Source: Pseudonocardia alaniniphila (GTDB lineage Bacteria; Actinomycetota; Actinomycetes; Mycobacteriales; Pseudonocardiaceae). Taken from it: 64,000 bases of DNA. Below, piece after piece: positions 17,002-25,699 of this stretch. Where the stretch lies: positions 124,001-188,000 of the forward strand of contig NZ_JAKXMK010000019.1 of assembly GCF_022524485.1 (NCBI RefSeq), given 5' to 3'. The notes beneath the pieces are model-generated. The model was given only the letters and a program-made list of their open reading frames with translations, was not told where the DNA came from and made no database searches. The position numbers and the translations under genes are program-made. How positions within the stretch are numbered: position 1 is the stretch's first letter; the number at the start of each line of letters is the position of its first letter.

Positions 17002-18161
17002 GACGCACCGACAACACGACGGGGGTCGGCCGCCACCGCGGCCCGGTAGACCCGCACCACGGAGGCCGCGACGGCGGGCCAGCCGAAGTCGGCCGCCCGC
17101 ATCCGGCCCGCTGCGGACATGGCGGCTCGCGCGGACGGGTCGTCCAGCAGGGGGGCGAGCGCGCCGGCGAGCGCGCCTCCGTCGCCCGTCGGGAACAGGA
17201 CACCCGCCCCGGAGCCGCCCACGACGGCGCGGAACGCGTCGAGGTCGCTCGCCAGCACGGGCGCGCCCGCCGCCATCGCCTCCGTCAGGACGATGCCGAA
17301 GCTCTCGCCGCCGAGGTTGGGCGCGCAGAACACGTCGACCGACCGCAGCGCGGCGGCCTTCGTGGCGTCGTCGACGGGGCCGAGGACATCGAGGCGGGCG
17401 GCCACCGGTCCGGCGGCACGCCGCAGCGCGCCCACATCGCCCCGCCCGACCACCAGCAGACGCAGGTCGGGCCGCGACGGCGCCAGTGCGCGCAGGGCGT
17501 CGAGCAGCACGGGCATGCCTTTGCGGGGCTCGTCGAACCGCCCCAGGAAGCCGACGGTTCCCGGCTGGGGATAGCCGGGCAGCAGTGGCCCGTCGGCGAA
17601 GGCGGGGATGTCGACCCCATTGGGGATCTCGACGGCGTCACCGCCGAGATGCTCGACCTGCACGCGACGGGCGAGCGGCGACACCGCGATCCGAGCCGTG
17701 ACCTTCTCCATCAGCGGGCGCAGGACGCCACCGAACGCGCTCAGCGCGCGGGAGCGCTCGGTCGAGGTGTGGAACGTCGCGACGATCGGGCCCTCCGCCG
17801 CGAGCAGGGCCAGCACCGACAGGCTGAACGTCGTGGGCTCGTGCAGATGCAGCACGTCGAAGGAGTTCTCGGCGAGCCAGCGACGGGCCCGGGCGTAGGT
17901 CACCGGACCGAACGTCACACGCGCCACCGAGCCGTTGTACGGCACACCCAACGCGCGCCCGGCCGGCGTGACGAACGTGGGCACGGGGGTGTGCTCGGCG
18001 GCCGGGGCCAGGACGCTGACGGTGTGCCCGAGATCTTCGAGCGCCCCGGCGAGGCCGACGACATGTGCCTGCACGCCGCCCGGGACGTCGAGCGAGTACG
18101 GGCAGACGATGCCCACCCGCAACCGTTTCCGGGCGGGTGATGCACCGTCGGGGTCGGTCAT
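16998..18161 (-). CDS. pimA: Phosphatidylinositol alpha-mannosyltransferase
   Basis: 387 residues, GT-B fold, family GT4. It transfers the first mannose from GDP-mannose to phosphatidylinositol at the inner face of the membrane. The N-terminal loop is YSLDVPGGVQAHVVGLA, the H(x)HEP segment is DVLHLHEPTTFSLS, and the C-terminal E(x7)E motif is GGESFGIVLTEAMA. Its ATG overlaps the stop of the PIM acyltransferase gene (ATGA) and its stop overlaps the LemA-like gene, so it is translationally coupled on both sides. Confidence 0.95.
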   Translation of the reverse strand: MTDPDGASPARKRLRVGIVCPYSLDVPGGVQAHVVGLAGALEDLGHTVSVLAPAAEHTPVPTFVTPAGRALGVPYNGSVARVTFGPVTYARARRWLAENSFDVLHLHEPTTFSLSVLALLAAEGPIVATFHTSTERSRALSAFGGVLRPLMEKVTARIAVSPLARRVQVEHLGGDAVEIPNGVDIPAFADGPLLPGYPQPGTVGFLGRFDEPRKGMPVLLDALRALAPSRPDLRLLVVGRGDVGALRRAAGPVAARLDVLGPVDDATKAAALRSVDVFCAPNLGGESFGIVLTEAMAAGAPVLASDLDAFRAVVGGSGAGVLFPTGDGGALAGALAPLLDDPSARAAMSAAGRMRAADFGWPAVAASVVRVYRAAVAADPRRVVGAS

Positions 18162-19192
18162 CGCACCACTTCCCCGCGGACGTGGTCCGCGGTCCAGATC
18201 GGCTGCAACGCGTGCCAGTCGGCCGGGGCGCGCGCGATCAACCGGCCGAACTCGTCGGCGATCGCCTGCGTCGCCTCGGCCACGGCTGCACGCGACTCGC
18301 CCGTGCGCAGCCGCGAACCGTCACCGACCGTCACCGGCTCCGCGATCGGCACCTGCCAGCCGTCGGGACTGAAGTGCGGGTAGGCCGGCATCAGCAACGC
18401 ACCCGTCAGGGCGGCCAGCCGCGCCGGGCCGGCGGGGAAGCGCGCCTGCTCCCCGAGGAACTGCACCTCGACGCCGGTGCCAGTAATGTCCCGGTCGGCC
18501 ACGAGGCAGACGATCCCACCCGCGCGCAGCCGCCGGATCAGCGCCCTGTGCGCGGCCGACCCGTCCTCCGCGGCAACGACCTCGAACCCGAGCGATTCGC
18601 GGTAGGCCACGAACCGCCGGTAGAGCGACTCCGGGCGCAACCGCTGCGCCACCGTGGTGAACGCGGGCGGCCTGCCGAGCCTGCGCAGCGTCTCCACCAG
18701 CCACACGCCTGCGACGTCCCAGTTGCCGCTGTGCGGCACCGCGAAGACCACGCCGCGACCGGCCTCCAGCGCCTCGAGGAACGGGTCGCGCCCGGTGAGG
18801 AACGGATCGACCCTGGCGTGGACCTCGGCGAGGTCCATCGTCGGCAGCCGGAACGTCTCGCACCAGTAGCGGGCGTAGCTGCGCATCCCGTCGCGGACGA
18901 GCACGTCGAGCTGCGCCGCGGACGCCGACGGCACCACCCGCGCCAGGTTCGCCCGAAGCCGGCGCACACCCGCCCCGTCCTGGCGTGTTGCGAGGTCGGC
19001 GCCGATCCGGAACGCCCCGAAGGCCGCGCCGGGCGGGAGCCCGCGCACCAGCCGCCAGGCCGCCGCGTACTCGGCGTCGGCGACGAGCTCGGCGAGCCGC
19101 GCGGCGCGCGACGTCCGTCCGCTCCGGGCGCCGCCTGCCGGTTGGGCGCGGGATCTGTCCGGCGCGTGCGGCGGGTCGAGCCGGGCGGTCAC
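18158..19192 (-). CDS. Phosphatidylinositol mannoside acyltransferase (PatA/LpxL-like)
   Basis: 344 residues. It belongs to the lysophospholipid/lipid A acyltransferase family; the HX4D motif is HSGNWD in FAVPHSGNWDVAGVW. Actinobacterial members acylate the mannose of PIM1/PIM2. I chose GTG at 19192, which overlaps the pgsA stop by 4 bases (GTGA) and gives the normal length; a longer open frame upstream is a shadow of pgsA. The ATGA junction with pimA shows coupling. No membrane helix is obvious, as in other peripheral PatA proteins. Confidence 0.93.
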   Translation of the reverse strand: MTARLDPPHAPDRSRAQPAGGARSGRTSRAARLAELVADAEYAAAWRLVRGLPPGAAFGAFRIGADLATRQDGAGVRRLRANLARVVPSASAAQLDVLVRDGMRSYARYWCETFRLPTMDLAEVHARVDPFLTGRDPFLEALEAGRGVVFAVPHSGNWDVAGVWLVETLRRLGRPPAFTTVAQRLRPESLYRRFVAYRESLGFEVVAAEDGSAAHRALIRRLRAGGIVCLVADRDITGTGVEVQFLGEQARFPAGPARLAALTGALLMPAYPHFSPDGWQVPIAEPVTVGDGSRLRTGESRAAVAEATQAIADEFGRLIARAPADWHALQPIWTADHVRGEVVR

Positions 19193-19848
19193 GGGCTCGG
19201 CGCCGAGTCGGTGGGTCCGGAAGGGCCGGTGGTGGACACGGGACCACTCGCTTGCGCGCTGCGGTGGACGAGCAGGATGCGCTGCCCGACGGTCCACACC
19301 GACGCCGCAGCCAGGAGCCAGAGCGCGACCGGGAGCGCGTAGGGCACCCCCAGCCCGTGCAGGCCCGTGCCGACCAGCGCGACGATCAACCGCTCGGCTC
19401 GCTCGACGAGCCCGCCGTCGGCGGAGAGTCCGGCACCTTCGGCCCGGGCCTTGATGTAGGAGATGAGCTGGCCCGCGACCAGGCAGACCAGTGCCGCGAC
19501 ACCCAGGAGCCGCTGATCCCCCACCCCGAGGCACCACCAGGTGAGCCCGGCGAACAGCGCCCCGTCCGCCACCCGGTCACACGTGGAGTCGAGCACCGCG
19601 CCGAACGGTGTGCCGTTGCCCCTCGCCCGTGCCATGGCGCCGTCGATGAGGTCGAACAGCACGAACAGCGTGATCACGAGCGTGCCGACGAAGAGCTGGC
19701 CACGGGGCAGGAACCAGAGCGCCGCGGCGACCGAGCCGACGGTGCCGACCACTGTGACGACGTCGGGTGCGACTCCGTGCCCGACGAGCCATCGACCGAT
19801 GGGATCGGTCACGCGGTTGACGCGCACACGGGCGAGGACGTTGAGCAT
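19189..19848 (-). CDS. pgsA: CDP-alcohol phosphatidyltransferase, phosphatidylinositol-phosphate synthase
   Basis: 219 residues with six hydrophobic segments. The CDP-alcohol phosphotransferase signature D-x2-DG-x2-AR-x8-G-x3-D-x3-D is complete: DLIDGAMARARGNGTPFG then AVLDSTCD. In this gene order the enzyme condenses CDP-diacylglycerol with inositol 3-phosphate, feeding the PIM pathway downstream. ATG at 19848 is chosen because GGAG lies 5 bases upstream; the frame is open for 14 more codons. The next gene, the PIM acyltransferase, overlaps its stop. Confidence 0.94.
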   Translation of the reverse strand: MLNVLARVRVNRVTDPIGRWLVGHGVAPDVVTVVGTVGSVAAALWFLPRGQLFVGTLVITLFVLFDLIDGAMARARGNGTPFGAVLDSTCDRVADGALFAGLTWWCLGVGDQRLLGVAALVCLVAGQLISYIKARAEGAGLSADGGLVERAERLIVALVGTGLHGLGVPYALPVALWLLAAASVWTVGQRILLVHRSAQASGPVSTTGPSGPTDSAPSP

Positions 19849-19923
19849 GGACTCCTGCTTGGTCGGCCGGGGCCCATGGTGACCGGCCACAGCGCGCCGG
19901 CCGCCGCCTGGACCAGAGGCAGC

Positions 19924-20526
19924 CTAGCGCCGGTCGCCCGCGGCGCCTCCCGGCGGTTGTCCGGTCGACGGCCAGGCCGCAGCGAGTAACGCCCTGGTCT
20001 CCGACAGCAGTTGCGGGATCACCTTGGTCTGCCCGACGACCGCGATGAAGTTGGCGTCGCCGCCCCACCGCGGCACGACGTGCTGGTGCAGGTGCTCGGC
20101 GAGCGATCCACCCGCCACGGTGCCGAGGTTGATCCCGACGTTGAACGCGTGCGGCGCGGCCACCTGCTTCAGCGCCTGGACCGCCGCCTGTGTGAAGGTC
20201 ATGAGCTCGACCGCCTCGTCGGGCGTGAGGTCCTCGAGCTCGGCGACGTGCCGGTAGGGCAGCACCATGAGGTGTCCCGGGTTGTACGGATGCAGGTTGA
20301 GCACTGCGTAGACCGTGCGCCCGCGGGCGACGACGAGACCCTCCTCGTCGGAGAGACCGGGGATGCGGCAGAACGGGCAGCCGTTGCCCCCGGCGTCCTT
20401 GATGTAGGCCAGCCGGTGCGGCGTCCAGAGCCTGCGGAAGCCGTCGGGCGTGCCCACCCCGTCCTGCAGTTCGGCCACCGGCTCGACCGGGCCGTCCGTC
20501 GCCCCCGGCAGGGCCGCGTCGCTCAT
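19924..20526 (-). CDS. HIT-family nucleotide hydrolase/phosphorylase
   Basis: 200 residues. The histidine triad is HLHQHVVPRW and an upstream zinc-like CPFC motif is in GGNGCPFCRIPGL. The mycobacterial protein at the same position is an Ap4A phosphorylase, so a diadenosine-polyphosphate substrate is likely. It lies between thrS (64-bp gap) and pgsA (75-bp gap) on the same strand. Confidence 0.93.
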   Translation of the reverse strand: MSDAALPGATDGPVEPVAELQDGVGTPDGFRRLWTPHRLAYIKDAGGNGCPFCRIPGLSDEEGLVVARGRTVYAVLNLHPYNPGHLMVLPYRHVAELEDLTPDEAVELMTFTQAAVQALKQVAAPHAFNVGINLGTVAGGSLAEHLHQHVVPRWGGDANFIAVVGQTKVIPQLLSETRALLAAAWPSTGQPPGGAAGDRR

Positions 20527-20590
20527 GTCGCGATCCTAGGCGCGCGGACGGCACCGGCGACGACGGCGCCGAGCGGGACCCGCACCACCC

Positions 20591-22657
20591 CTAAGAGGGT
20601 GCGACGGCGTCGGCCGTCGGGGACGTGTTGTTCCGGATCGAGATCCAGTCGACCACCGTTGCGACGGCGTCGGCCACCGGGATCCCGTTGAGCTGGGAGC
20701 CGTCGCGGAACCGGAAGCTCACCGCTCCCGCCTCGGCGTCGCGGGCGCCCACGAGCAGCATGAACGGCACCTTCTGCATCGTGTGAGTGCGGATCTTCTT
20801 CTGCATCCGGTCGTCGCCCGCGTCCACCTCGACGCGCACGCCGTGCTTGCGCAGCTGCGCCGCGACGTCCTCGGTGTAGGGGACCTGCTCGTCGGTGACC
20901 GGGATGGCCACGACCTGCACCGGCGAGAGCCACGCCGGGAACGCGCCGGCGTAGTGCTCGGTGAGCACGCCGAAGAACCGCTCGATGGAGCCGAACAGGG
21001 CACGGTGGATCATCACCGGCCGCTGGCGGGAACCATCGGCCGCCGTGTACTCCAGCCCGAACCGCTCGGGCAGGTTGAGGTCGAGCTGGATGGTCGACAT
21101 CTGCCAGGTGCGACCGATCGCGTCGCGCGCCTGCACCGAGATCTTCGGCCCGTAGAACGCCGCGCCGCCCGGGTCGTCCACGAGATCGAGGCCGGAGTGC
21201 TCCGCAGCCTCGCGCAGCGCCTCGGTGGACCGCTCCCACATCTCGTCGGTGCCCACCGACTTGTCGGGGTTGCGCGTGGACAGCTCGAGGTAGAAGTCGT
21301 CGAGGCCGTAGTCGCGCAGCAGGTCGAGCACGAACTTCAGCAGCGACTTGAGCTCGTCCTGCACCTGCTCGGGGGTGCAGAAGATGTGGGCGTCGTCCTG
21401 GGTCATGCCCCGCACGCGGGTGAGCCCGTGGATCACGCCGGACTTCTCGTAGCGGTACACGGAGCCGAACTCGAACTCGCGCAGCGGCAGCTCCCGGTAC
21501 GACCGGCCGCGCGAGTCGAAGATCAGGATGTGCATGGGGCAGTTCATCGGCTTGAGGTAGTAGTCCTGCCCCGGCTTGCGCACCTCGCCGTCCGAGCCGC
21601 GCTCCTCGTCGAGGTGCATCGCCGGGAACATCCCGTCGGCGTACCAGTCGAGGTGGCCGGAGATCTCGTAGAGCCGGCCCTTGGTGATGTGCGGGGTGTA
21701 GACGAACTCGTAGCCCGCCTCCTCGTGCCGCCTGCGGGAGTAGTCCTCCATCTCGCGCCGGATGATCCCGCCCTTCGGGTGGAACACCGGCAGCCCGGAG
21801 CCCAGCTCGTCGGGAAACGAGAAGAGGTCGAGCTCCGCGCCGAGGCGGCGGTGGTCGCGGCGCTCGGCCTCGGCCAGCCGTTCCAGGTGGGCGTCGAGTG
21901 CCTCCTGGCTCTCCCACGCGGTGCCGTAGATGCGCTGCAGCTGCGGGTTCTTCTCGCTGCCCCGCCAGTACGCCGCCGCGGTGCGGGTGAGTTTGAAGGC
22001 GGGGATGAAGCGCGTGGTCGGGATGTGCGGTCCACGGCACAGGTCGGACCAGAGCGTCTCGCCGGTGTGGGCGTGCACGTTGTCGTAGATGGTGAGCTCG
22101 CCGGAGGCGTCGACCTCCATGACCTCGCCGTCCTCGGCCGCCTCGGACTCCGGGCCGCCCTTGAGCTCGATCAGCTCCAGCTTGTACGGCTCGTCGGCGA
22201 GCTCCTTGCGGGCGTCCTCGAGCGAGTCGAAGCGGCGCCGGGAGAACCGCTGCCCGGCCTTGATGATCTTCTTCATCGCCGACTCGAGCTTGGTCAGGTC
22301 GTCGGGGGTGAAGGGCTTCTCGACGTCGAAGTCGTAGTAGAAGCCGTCGGTGATCGGCGGGCCGATCCCGAGCTTCGCCTCCGGGTACAGCTGCTGCACC
22401 GCCTGGGCCAGCACGTGCGCGGCGGAGTGCCGGATCACGCTGCGGCCGTCCTCGGTGTCGGCGCCGACGGGCTCGACCTCCACGTCACCGTCGGGCACCC
22501 AGGCGAGGTCGCGCAGGCGCCCCTCCGGATCGCGGACGACGACCACGGTGCTCGGCCCGCTCGTGGGCAGGCCCGCCTCACGCACGGCGGCACCCGCCGT
22601 CGTCCCCGCCTGCACCCGGACGGGAGCGGACGCGGCAGGGGATACGGGCGCGGACAC
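20591..22657 (-). CDS. thrS: Threonine--tRNA ligase
   Basis: 688 residues. The order is TGS-like domain, the editing domain (HSAAHVLAQAV and the zinc-site CRGPHIPTT segment), the class II catalytic core (motif 2 region YLKPMNCPMHI, FEFGSVYRYEKSGVIHGLTRVRGMTQDDAHIF) and the anticodon-binding domain (VVAIPVTDEQVPYTEDVAAQL). GTG at 22657 has GGAGG seven bases before it and gives the standard length; the open frame reaches further up into the MITE-like element, which is not coding. It is the first gene of the conserved PIM block. Confidence 0.97.
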   Translation of the reverse strand: MSAPVSPAASAPVRVQAGTTAGAAVREAGLPTSGPSTVVVVRDPEGRLRDLAWVPDGDVEVEPVGADTEDGRSVIRHSAAHVLAQAVQQLYPEAKLGIGPPITDGFYYDFDVEKPFTPDDLTKLESAMKKIIKAGQRFSRRRFDSLEDARKELADEPYKLELIELKGGPESEAAEDGEVMEVDASGELTIYDNVHAHTGETLWSDLCRGPHIPTTRFIPAFKLTRTAAAYWRGSEKNPQLQRIYGTAWESQEALDAHLERLAEAERRDHRRLGAELDLFSFPDELGSGLPVFHPKGGIIRREMEDYSRRRHEEAGYEFVYTPHITKGRLYEISGHLDWYADGMFPAMHLDEERGSDGEVRKPGQDYYLKPMNCPMHILIFDSRGRSYRELPLREFEFGSVYRYEKSGVIHGLTRVRGMTQDDAHIFCTPEQVQDELKSLLKFVLDLLRDYGLDDFYLELSTRNPDKSVGTDEMWERSTEALREAAEHSGLDLVDDPGGAAFYGPKISVQARDAIGRTWQMSTIQLDLNLPERFGLEYTAADGSRQRPVMIHRALFGSIERFFGVLTEHYAGAFPAWLSPVQVVAIPVTDEQVPYTEDVAAQLRKHGVRVEVDAGDDRMQKKIRTHTMQKVPFMLLVGARDAEAGAVSFRFRDGSQLNGIPVADAVATVVDWISIRNNTSPTADAVAPS

Positions 22658-22694
22658 GTGGGGCCTCCATCGGTCGGTTGGTGTGCATTCGATG

Positions 22695-22862
22695 CTAGTG
22701 CCGAGGAAACGAGGCCTTCTTACCCGCCTCCGGCGCCCAGGCGGCGCCTCGCGGCGTTGTCGTCGGCGCCGATACAACAGCGGTATCGGCGCCTCCTCCG
22801 CCTTGCGATGCATCCGCCTGGCCACCGGATCCGGGCAATGGACCTCGTTTCCGCGACACTAG
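22695..22862. mobile_element. MITE-like element with ~20-bp terminal inverted repeats
   Basis: The ends 22695-22714 (CTAGTGCCGAGGAAACGAGG) and 22843-22862 are inverted repeats matching at 18 of 20 positions. Each end begins with CTAG, which might be part of the repeat or a target duplication. Near the centre is a perfect 11-bp stem GGCGCCGATAC/GTATCGGCGCC. There is no transposase frame. The size (168 bp) and structure fit a non-autonomous element; it sits between thrS and the roadblock-like gene. Confidence 0.65.
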
Positions 22863-22906
22863 AGGTGGCCCGCCAGGGGTTTTCGGCAGCGTCGCCGGGC
22901 TGCTCG

Positions 22907-24331
22907 TCAGGCGAGCCGGCGCAGTCCGGCGAGCACTCTCCTCAACGCATCGAGGTCCTCGGCCCATGCCTGTTTCAACACACCGTCTGCAGCAACGTTC
23001 GGCGGGCGGGGACGGGGCGACGGGACGCGGCGTGGTCGCTCCGTGCGCGGCCCGGCGTTTCGTGCCTCGGCGTCCCGCTGCTCGACCTCCTGCAGCGCCA
23101 GCACCGCGAGCGCCCCTGTACTGGTGACCGGCCGCAGGCCGGTGAGCGTCACCAGCGCGGGCTGCTGCTCGGCCGGGGGGCGTCCGGGCACCCGTCGTGG
23201 CAGCGGCACGGGCGATGGCCCCGCAACCACTGCGACAGCGGGCTGCGGCTCCGGCACACCGCCCGGTTCCGGCGCCTGCACGTGCGGCACCGGCTCCAAC
23301 CCAGCGCTGGACAGCAGAGCCGACGCACCGGCGGGCATCCATCCCCGCGCAGCACTGGGCGGCTGCTCCGACGCGTGACCGGGCGCAGGGGCCAGTGGAT
23401 GGGGTGGCTCCGGCGCATGGCCGGGCTGCGGAGCCGATGCACCAGCGGGCAGCGCCACCGGCGGACTACCGGGCGACCACTCGGGTGTCGGGGCCTGCGT
23501 GGCAAGTGGCTGCCCACTTGCACCTCCAGGCAGCGGGGCCTGGGCGCCGACGACCAACGGGACCGGTGCGCTGCCGGTCAGCGGGTGCGGCGTCCCACCG
23601 GACTGCACGGCAGTAGCTGTGACGGGGGCCCAGGCCTGCACCGCACCGGGCGCGTGTACCGGCGCCGGCGCGGGTGGCCACGCGGAGCCGGTCGACACGG
23701 CCGGCGCGGCCGGAGCAGGAGTAGGCGCGGGAACGTAGTTGGGCACGCGGAACTGCATCGGAGCCGGCGCCGGCCGCGGTGGCCCGGGCCTGCCGCTGCC
23801 CACGGGGCGCGGAGACGGCGACGGCCGGGGTGCGGGGGACGCCACCGGCGCGAGCGGCGCGGCCGGTGCGGGCGGCGCGGGCAGCGCCGGCGGCGCGGGC
23901 GGCGCCACCGGTGCGGCCGTCGCCGCCTCCACGCGCATCCGGACCGCCTGGACCACCTGCTGCAGACCGGCCACGCGCAGCGCTCGCCGGGCGGCTTCCA
24001 CGTCCGCCTTCTCGCGGTCCAGCCGGACGTGCAGGAACGTCCCCGGCTCGTCGCACTCCCGCAGCAGGTGCACCGACCCGCGGGTGCTGACGACCATGTC
24101 GTCGAGCCCGTCCGCCCCGGACGCGACCGGAGCGGCGGCCCGCGCGAGCTGCACGATGGCCGCGCCGTCCGATTCCGCCGTCAGCCCGAGCTCGGCGACG
24201 ATCATCCCTCGGCGGCTGTCCACCGCGTGGGCCGCCCTGGCACCCGGCGTCCGGAGCAGACCGGCGAGCACGGCGCGAAGCGGGTCGATCTCGAGCGGAC
24301 CCGTGTCGTACGGATCGGCGGGCGGACGCAT
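22907..24331 (-). CDS. Roadblock/LC7-like N-terminal domain protein with long Pro/Ala-rich region
   Basis: 474 residues, no signal peptide. Residues 12-125 look like a roadblock/LC7 fold: HAVDSRRGMIVAELGLTAE, then VVSTRGSVHLLRECDEPGTFLHVRLDREKADVEAARRALR. Residues 145-425 are dominated by Pro, Ala and Gly without regular period. The last 20 residues (DLDALRRVLAGLRRLA) echo the start of the protein (DPLRAVLAGLLR). Roadblock proteins usually regulate small GTPases in actinobacterial conservons, but no GTPase gene is near here. The domain call is by eye; function unknown. Confidence 0.6.
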   Translation of the reverse strand: MRPPADPYDTGPLEIDPLRAVLAGLLRTPGARAAHAVDSRRGMIVAELGLTAESDGAAIVQLARAAAPVASGADGLDDMVVSTRGSVHLLRECDEPGTFLHVRLDREKADVEAARRALRVAGLQQVVQAVRMRVEAATAAPVAPPAPPALPAPPAPAAPLAPVASPAPRPSPSPRPVGSGRPGPPRPAPAPMQFRVPNYVPAPTPAPAAPAVSTGSAWPPAPAPVHAPGAVQAWAPVTATAVQSGGTPHPLTGSAPVPLVVGAQAPLPGGASGQPLATQAPTPEWSPGSPPVALPAGASAPQPGHAPEPPHPLAPAPGHASEQPPSAARGWMPAGASALLSSAGLEPVPHVQAPEPGGVPEPQPAVAVVAGPSPVPLPRRVPGRPPAEQQPALVTLTGLRPVTSTGALAVLALQEVEQRDAEARNAGPRTERPRRVPSPRPRPPNVAADGVLKQAWAEDLDALRRVLAGLRRLA

Positions 24332-24444
24332 ACCTCACCCTGTCGTGACGCTCCGGAGCAGCTTCGTTCCACCCGCCTGGCGGCACCCCGACTGGGCCGT
24401 TCGGCGGTGTCCACCGACGGGGAAGAACAGATCGTCCGGAGGGG

Positions 24445-25443
24445 TTGCACGGTGTCGTGCTGCTCTCCGTGCTCGACCTCGTGCCCATCGGCTCCGGCTC
24501 CACGGCCACCGTGGCGCTGACGCACAGCACCACGCTGATCCGTCGGGTCGAGGAGCTGGGCTTTCACCGGTACTGGGTGGCCGAGCACCACGGGATGCCC
24601 GGGATCGCGAGCTCGTCACCCGCCGTGCTGATCGCCCACCTCGCCGGTGTCACCTCGCGGATCCGCGTCGGCTCCGGCGGTGTGATGCTGCCCAACCACC
24701 AGCCGCTGGTCATCGCCGAGCAGTTCGGCACGCTCGACGCCCTGCACCCCGGCCGGATCGACCTCGGCATCGGCCGCGCGCCCGGCACCGACCAGCGCAC
24801 CGCACGCGCCCTGCGCCGGGGCGCGGTAGCGCTGGGGGCCGACGACTTCCCCCAGGAGCTCACGGAACTGGCGTCGTACTTCCGCGGCGAGGGACCGGTC
24901 GTGGCCGTGCCGGCGCACGGTCAGCAGCCCGCGATGTGGCTGCTCGGCTCCAGCGGCTACAGCGCCCAGCTGGCCGGGCTGCTGGGGCTGCCGTTCGCGT
25001 TCGCCCACCACTTCAGTGCCGAGAACACGCTCCCCGCGCTGGCCCTCTACCGCGAGACGTTCCGGCCGTCACCGATGCTCGCGCAGCCCTACTCCATGAT
25101 CGCCGCGTCGGTGCTGGCGGCGGGCACGGACGAGGAGGCCCGCCGGCTCGCCCTGCCGAGCGCGCTGCAGTTCCTGCGGCTGCGGCTCGGTCAGCCCGGG
25201 CCGGTGCCGACCCCGGAGGAGGCGAGCACCTACCCGTACTCCGAGCAGGAGCGGGCGTTCGTCGAGGACCGGCTCGCCGGGCAGATCATCGGCTCCCCCG
25301 ACACCGTCCGCGACGGCGTGCACGCACTCGTGGAGCGCACCGGTGTGGACGAGCTGATGGTCGTCACCAGCACACACGACGGCGCCGACCGGCTGCGCTC
25401 GTACGAGCTGCTCGCCGCGGCGGTGATGCCGACCACGGTCTGA
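24445..25443 (+). CDS. LLM-class flavin-dependent oxidoreductase (MsnO8-like)
   Basis: 332 residues, luciferase-like TIM barrel. LSVLDLVPIGSGSTATVAL at the start, RYWVAEHHGMPGIASSSP, RIRVGSGGVMLPNHQPLVIAEQFGTLDALHPGRIDLGIGRAPGTD and IIGSPDTVRDGVHALVERTGVDELMVV are characteristic of the group of FMN-dependent monooxygenases with MsnO8. The substrate is unknown. The TTG at 24445 sits directly behind GGAGGGG; a GTG four codons later (24457) fits the family N-terminus better but is 14 bases from that Shine-Dalgarno. It stands alone between unrelated genes. Confidence 0.85.
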   Translation: MHGVVLLSVLDLVPIGSGSTATVALTHSTTLIRRVEELGFHRYWVAEHHGMPGIASSSPAVLIAHLAGVTSRIRVGSGGVMLPNHQPLVIAEQFGTLDALHPGRIDLGIGRAPGTDQRTARALRRGAVALGADDFPQELTELASYFRGEGPVVAVPAHGQQPAMWLLGSSGYSAQLAGLLGLPFAFAHHFSAENTLPALALYRETFRPSPMLAQPYSMIAASVLAAGTDEEARRLALPSALQFLRLRLGQPGPVPTPEEASTYPYSEQERAFVEDRLAGQIIGSPDTVRDGVHALVERTGVDELMVVTSTHDGADRLRSYELLAAAVMPTTV

Positions 25444-25699
25444 GTCGCGGCCCGGCGACCGTGATCCGGTCACGGTCGGTGTGCATTGCCGTGCTGGTCG
25501 CCCGGTTCGAGCGTCACTCGTTCGGGTGATCTCCGTACTCCCCGCACATCCATCCCGGCCGTCCTCCGTTGGACCGCTCGGTCGCCGCAGACGAGCGCGG
25601 TGGCTCGGAAGGACGGTCGGACGTTTGGGCGGAGCAGGCACCCCGCGACCCCACCGTCCGACAGGCCCCACCGAGCGACGCCCCGCGCGCCGGCCGGAG

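Noticed and set aside
16423..17701. 384-codon plus-strand frame across the LemA-like and pimA genes
   Set aside because: Shadow frame with Arg/Pro/Ala-rich translation; the minus-strand genes are coupled and have family motifs.
22658..22906. T-box riboswitch before thrS
   Set aside because: I could not find the conserved T-box sequence or specifier-stem layout; the MITE-like element explains the structure seen.
20783..24520. 1245-codon open plus-strand frame across thrS and the roadblock gene
   Set aside because: It is antisense to thrS, has biased Arg/Val/His-rich composition and no domain; long shadow frames are normal at this GC content.
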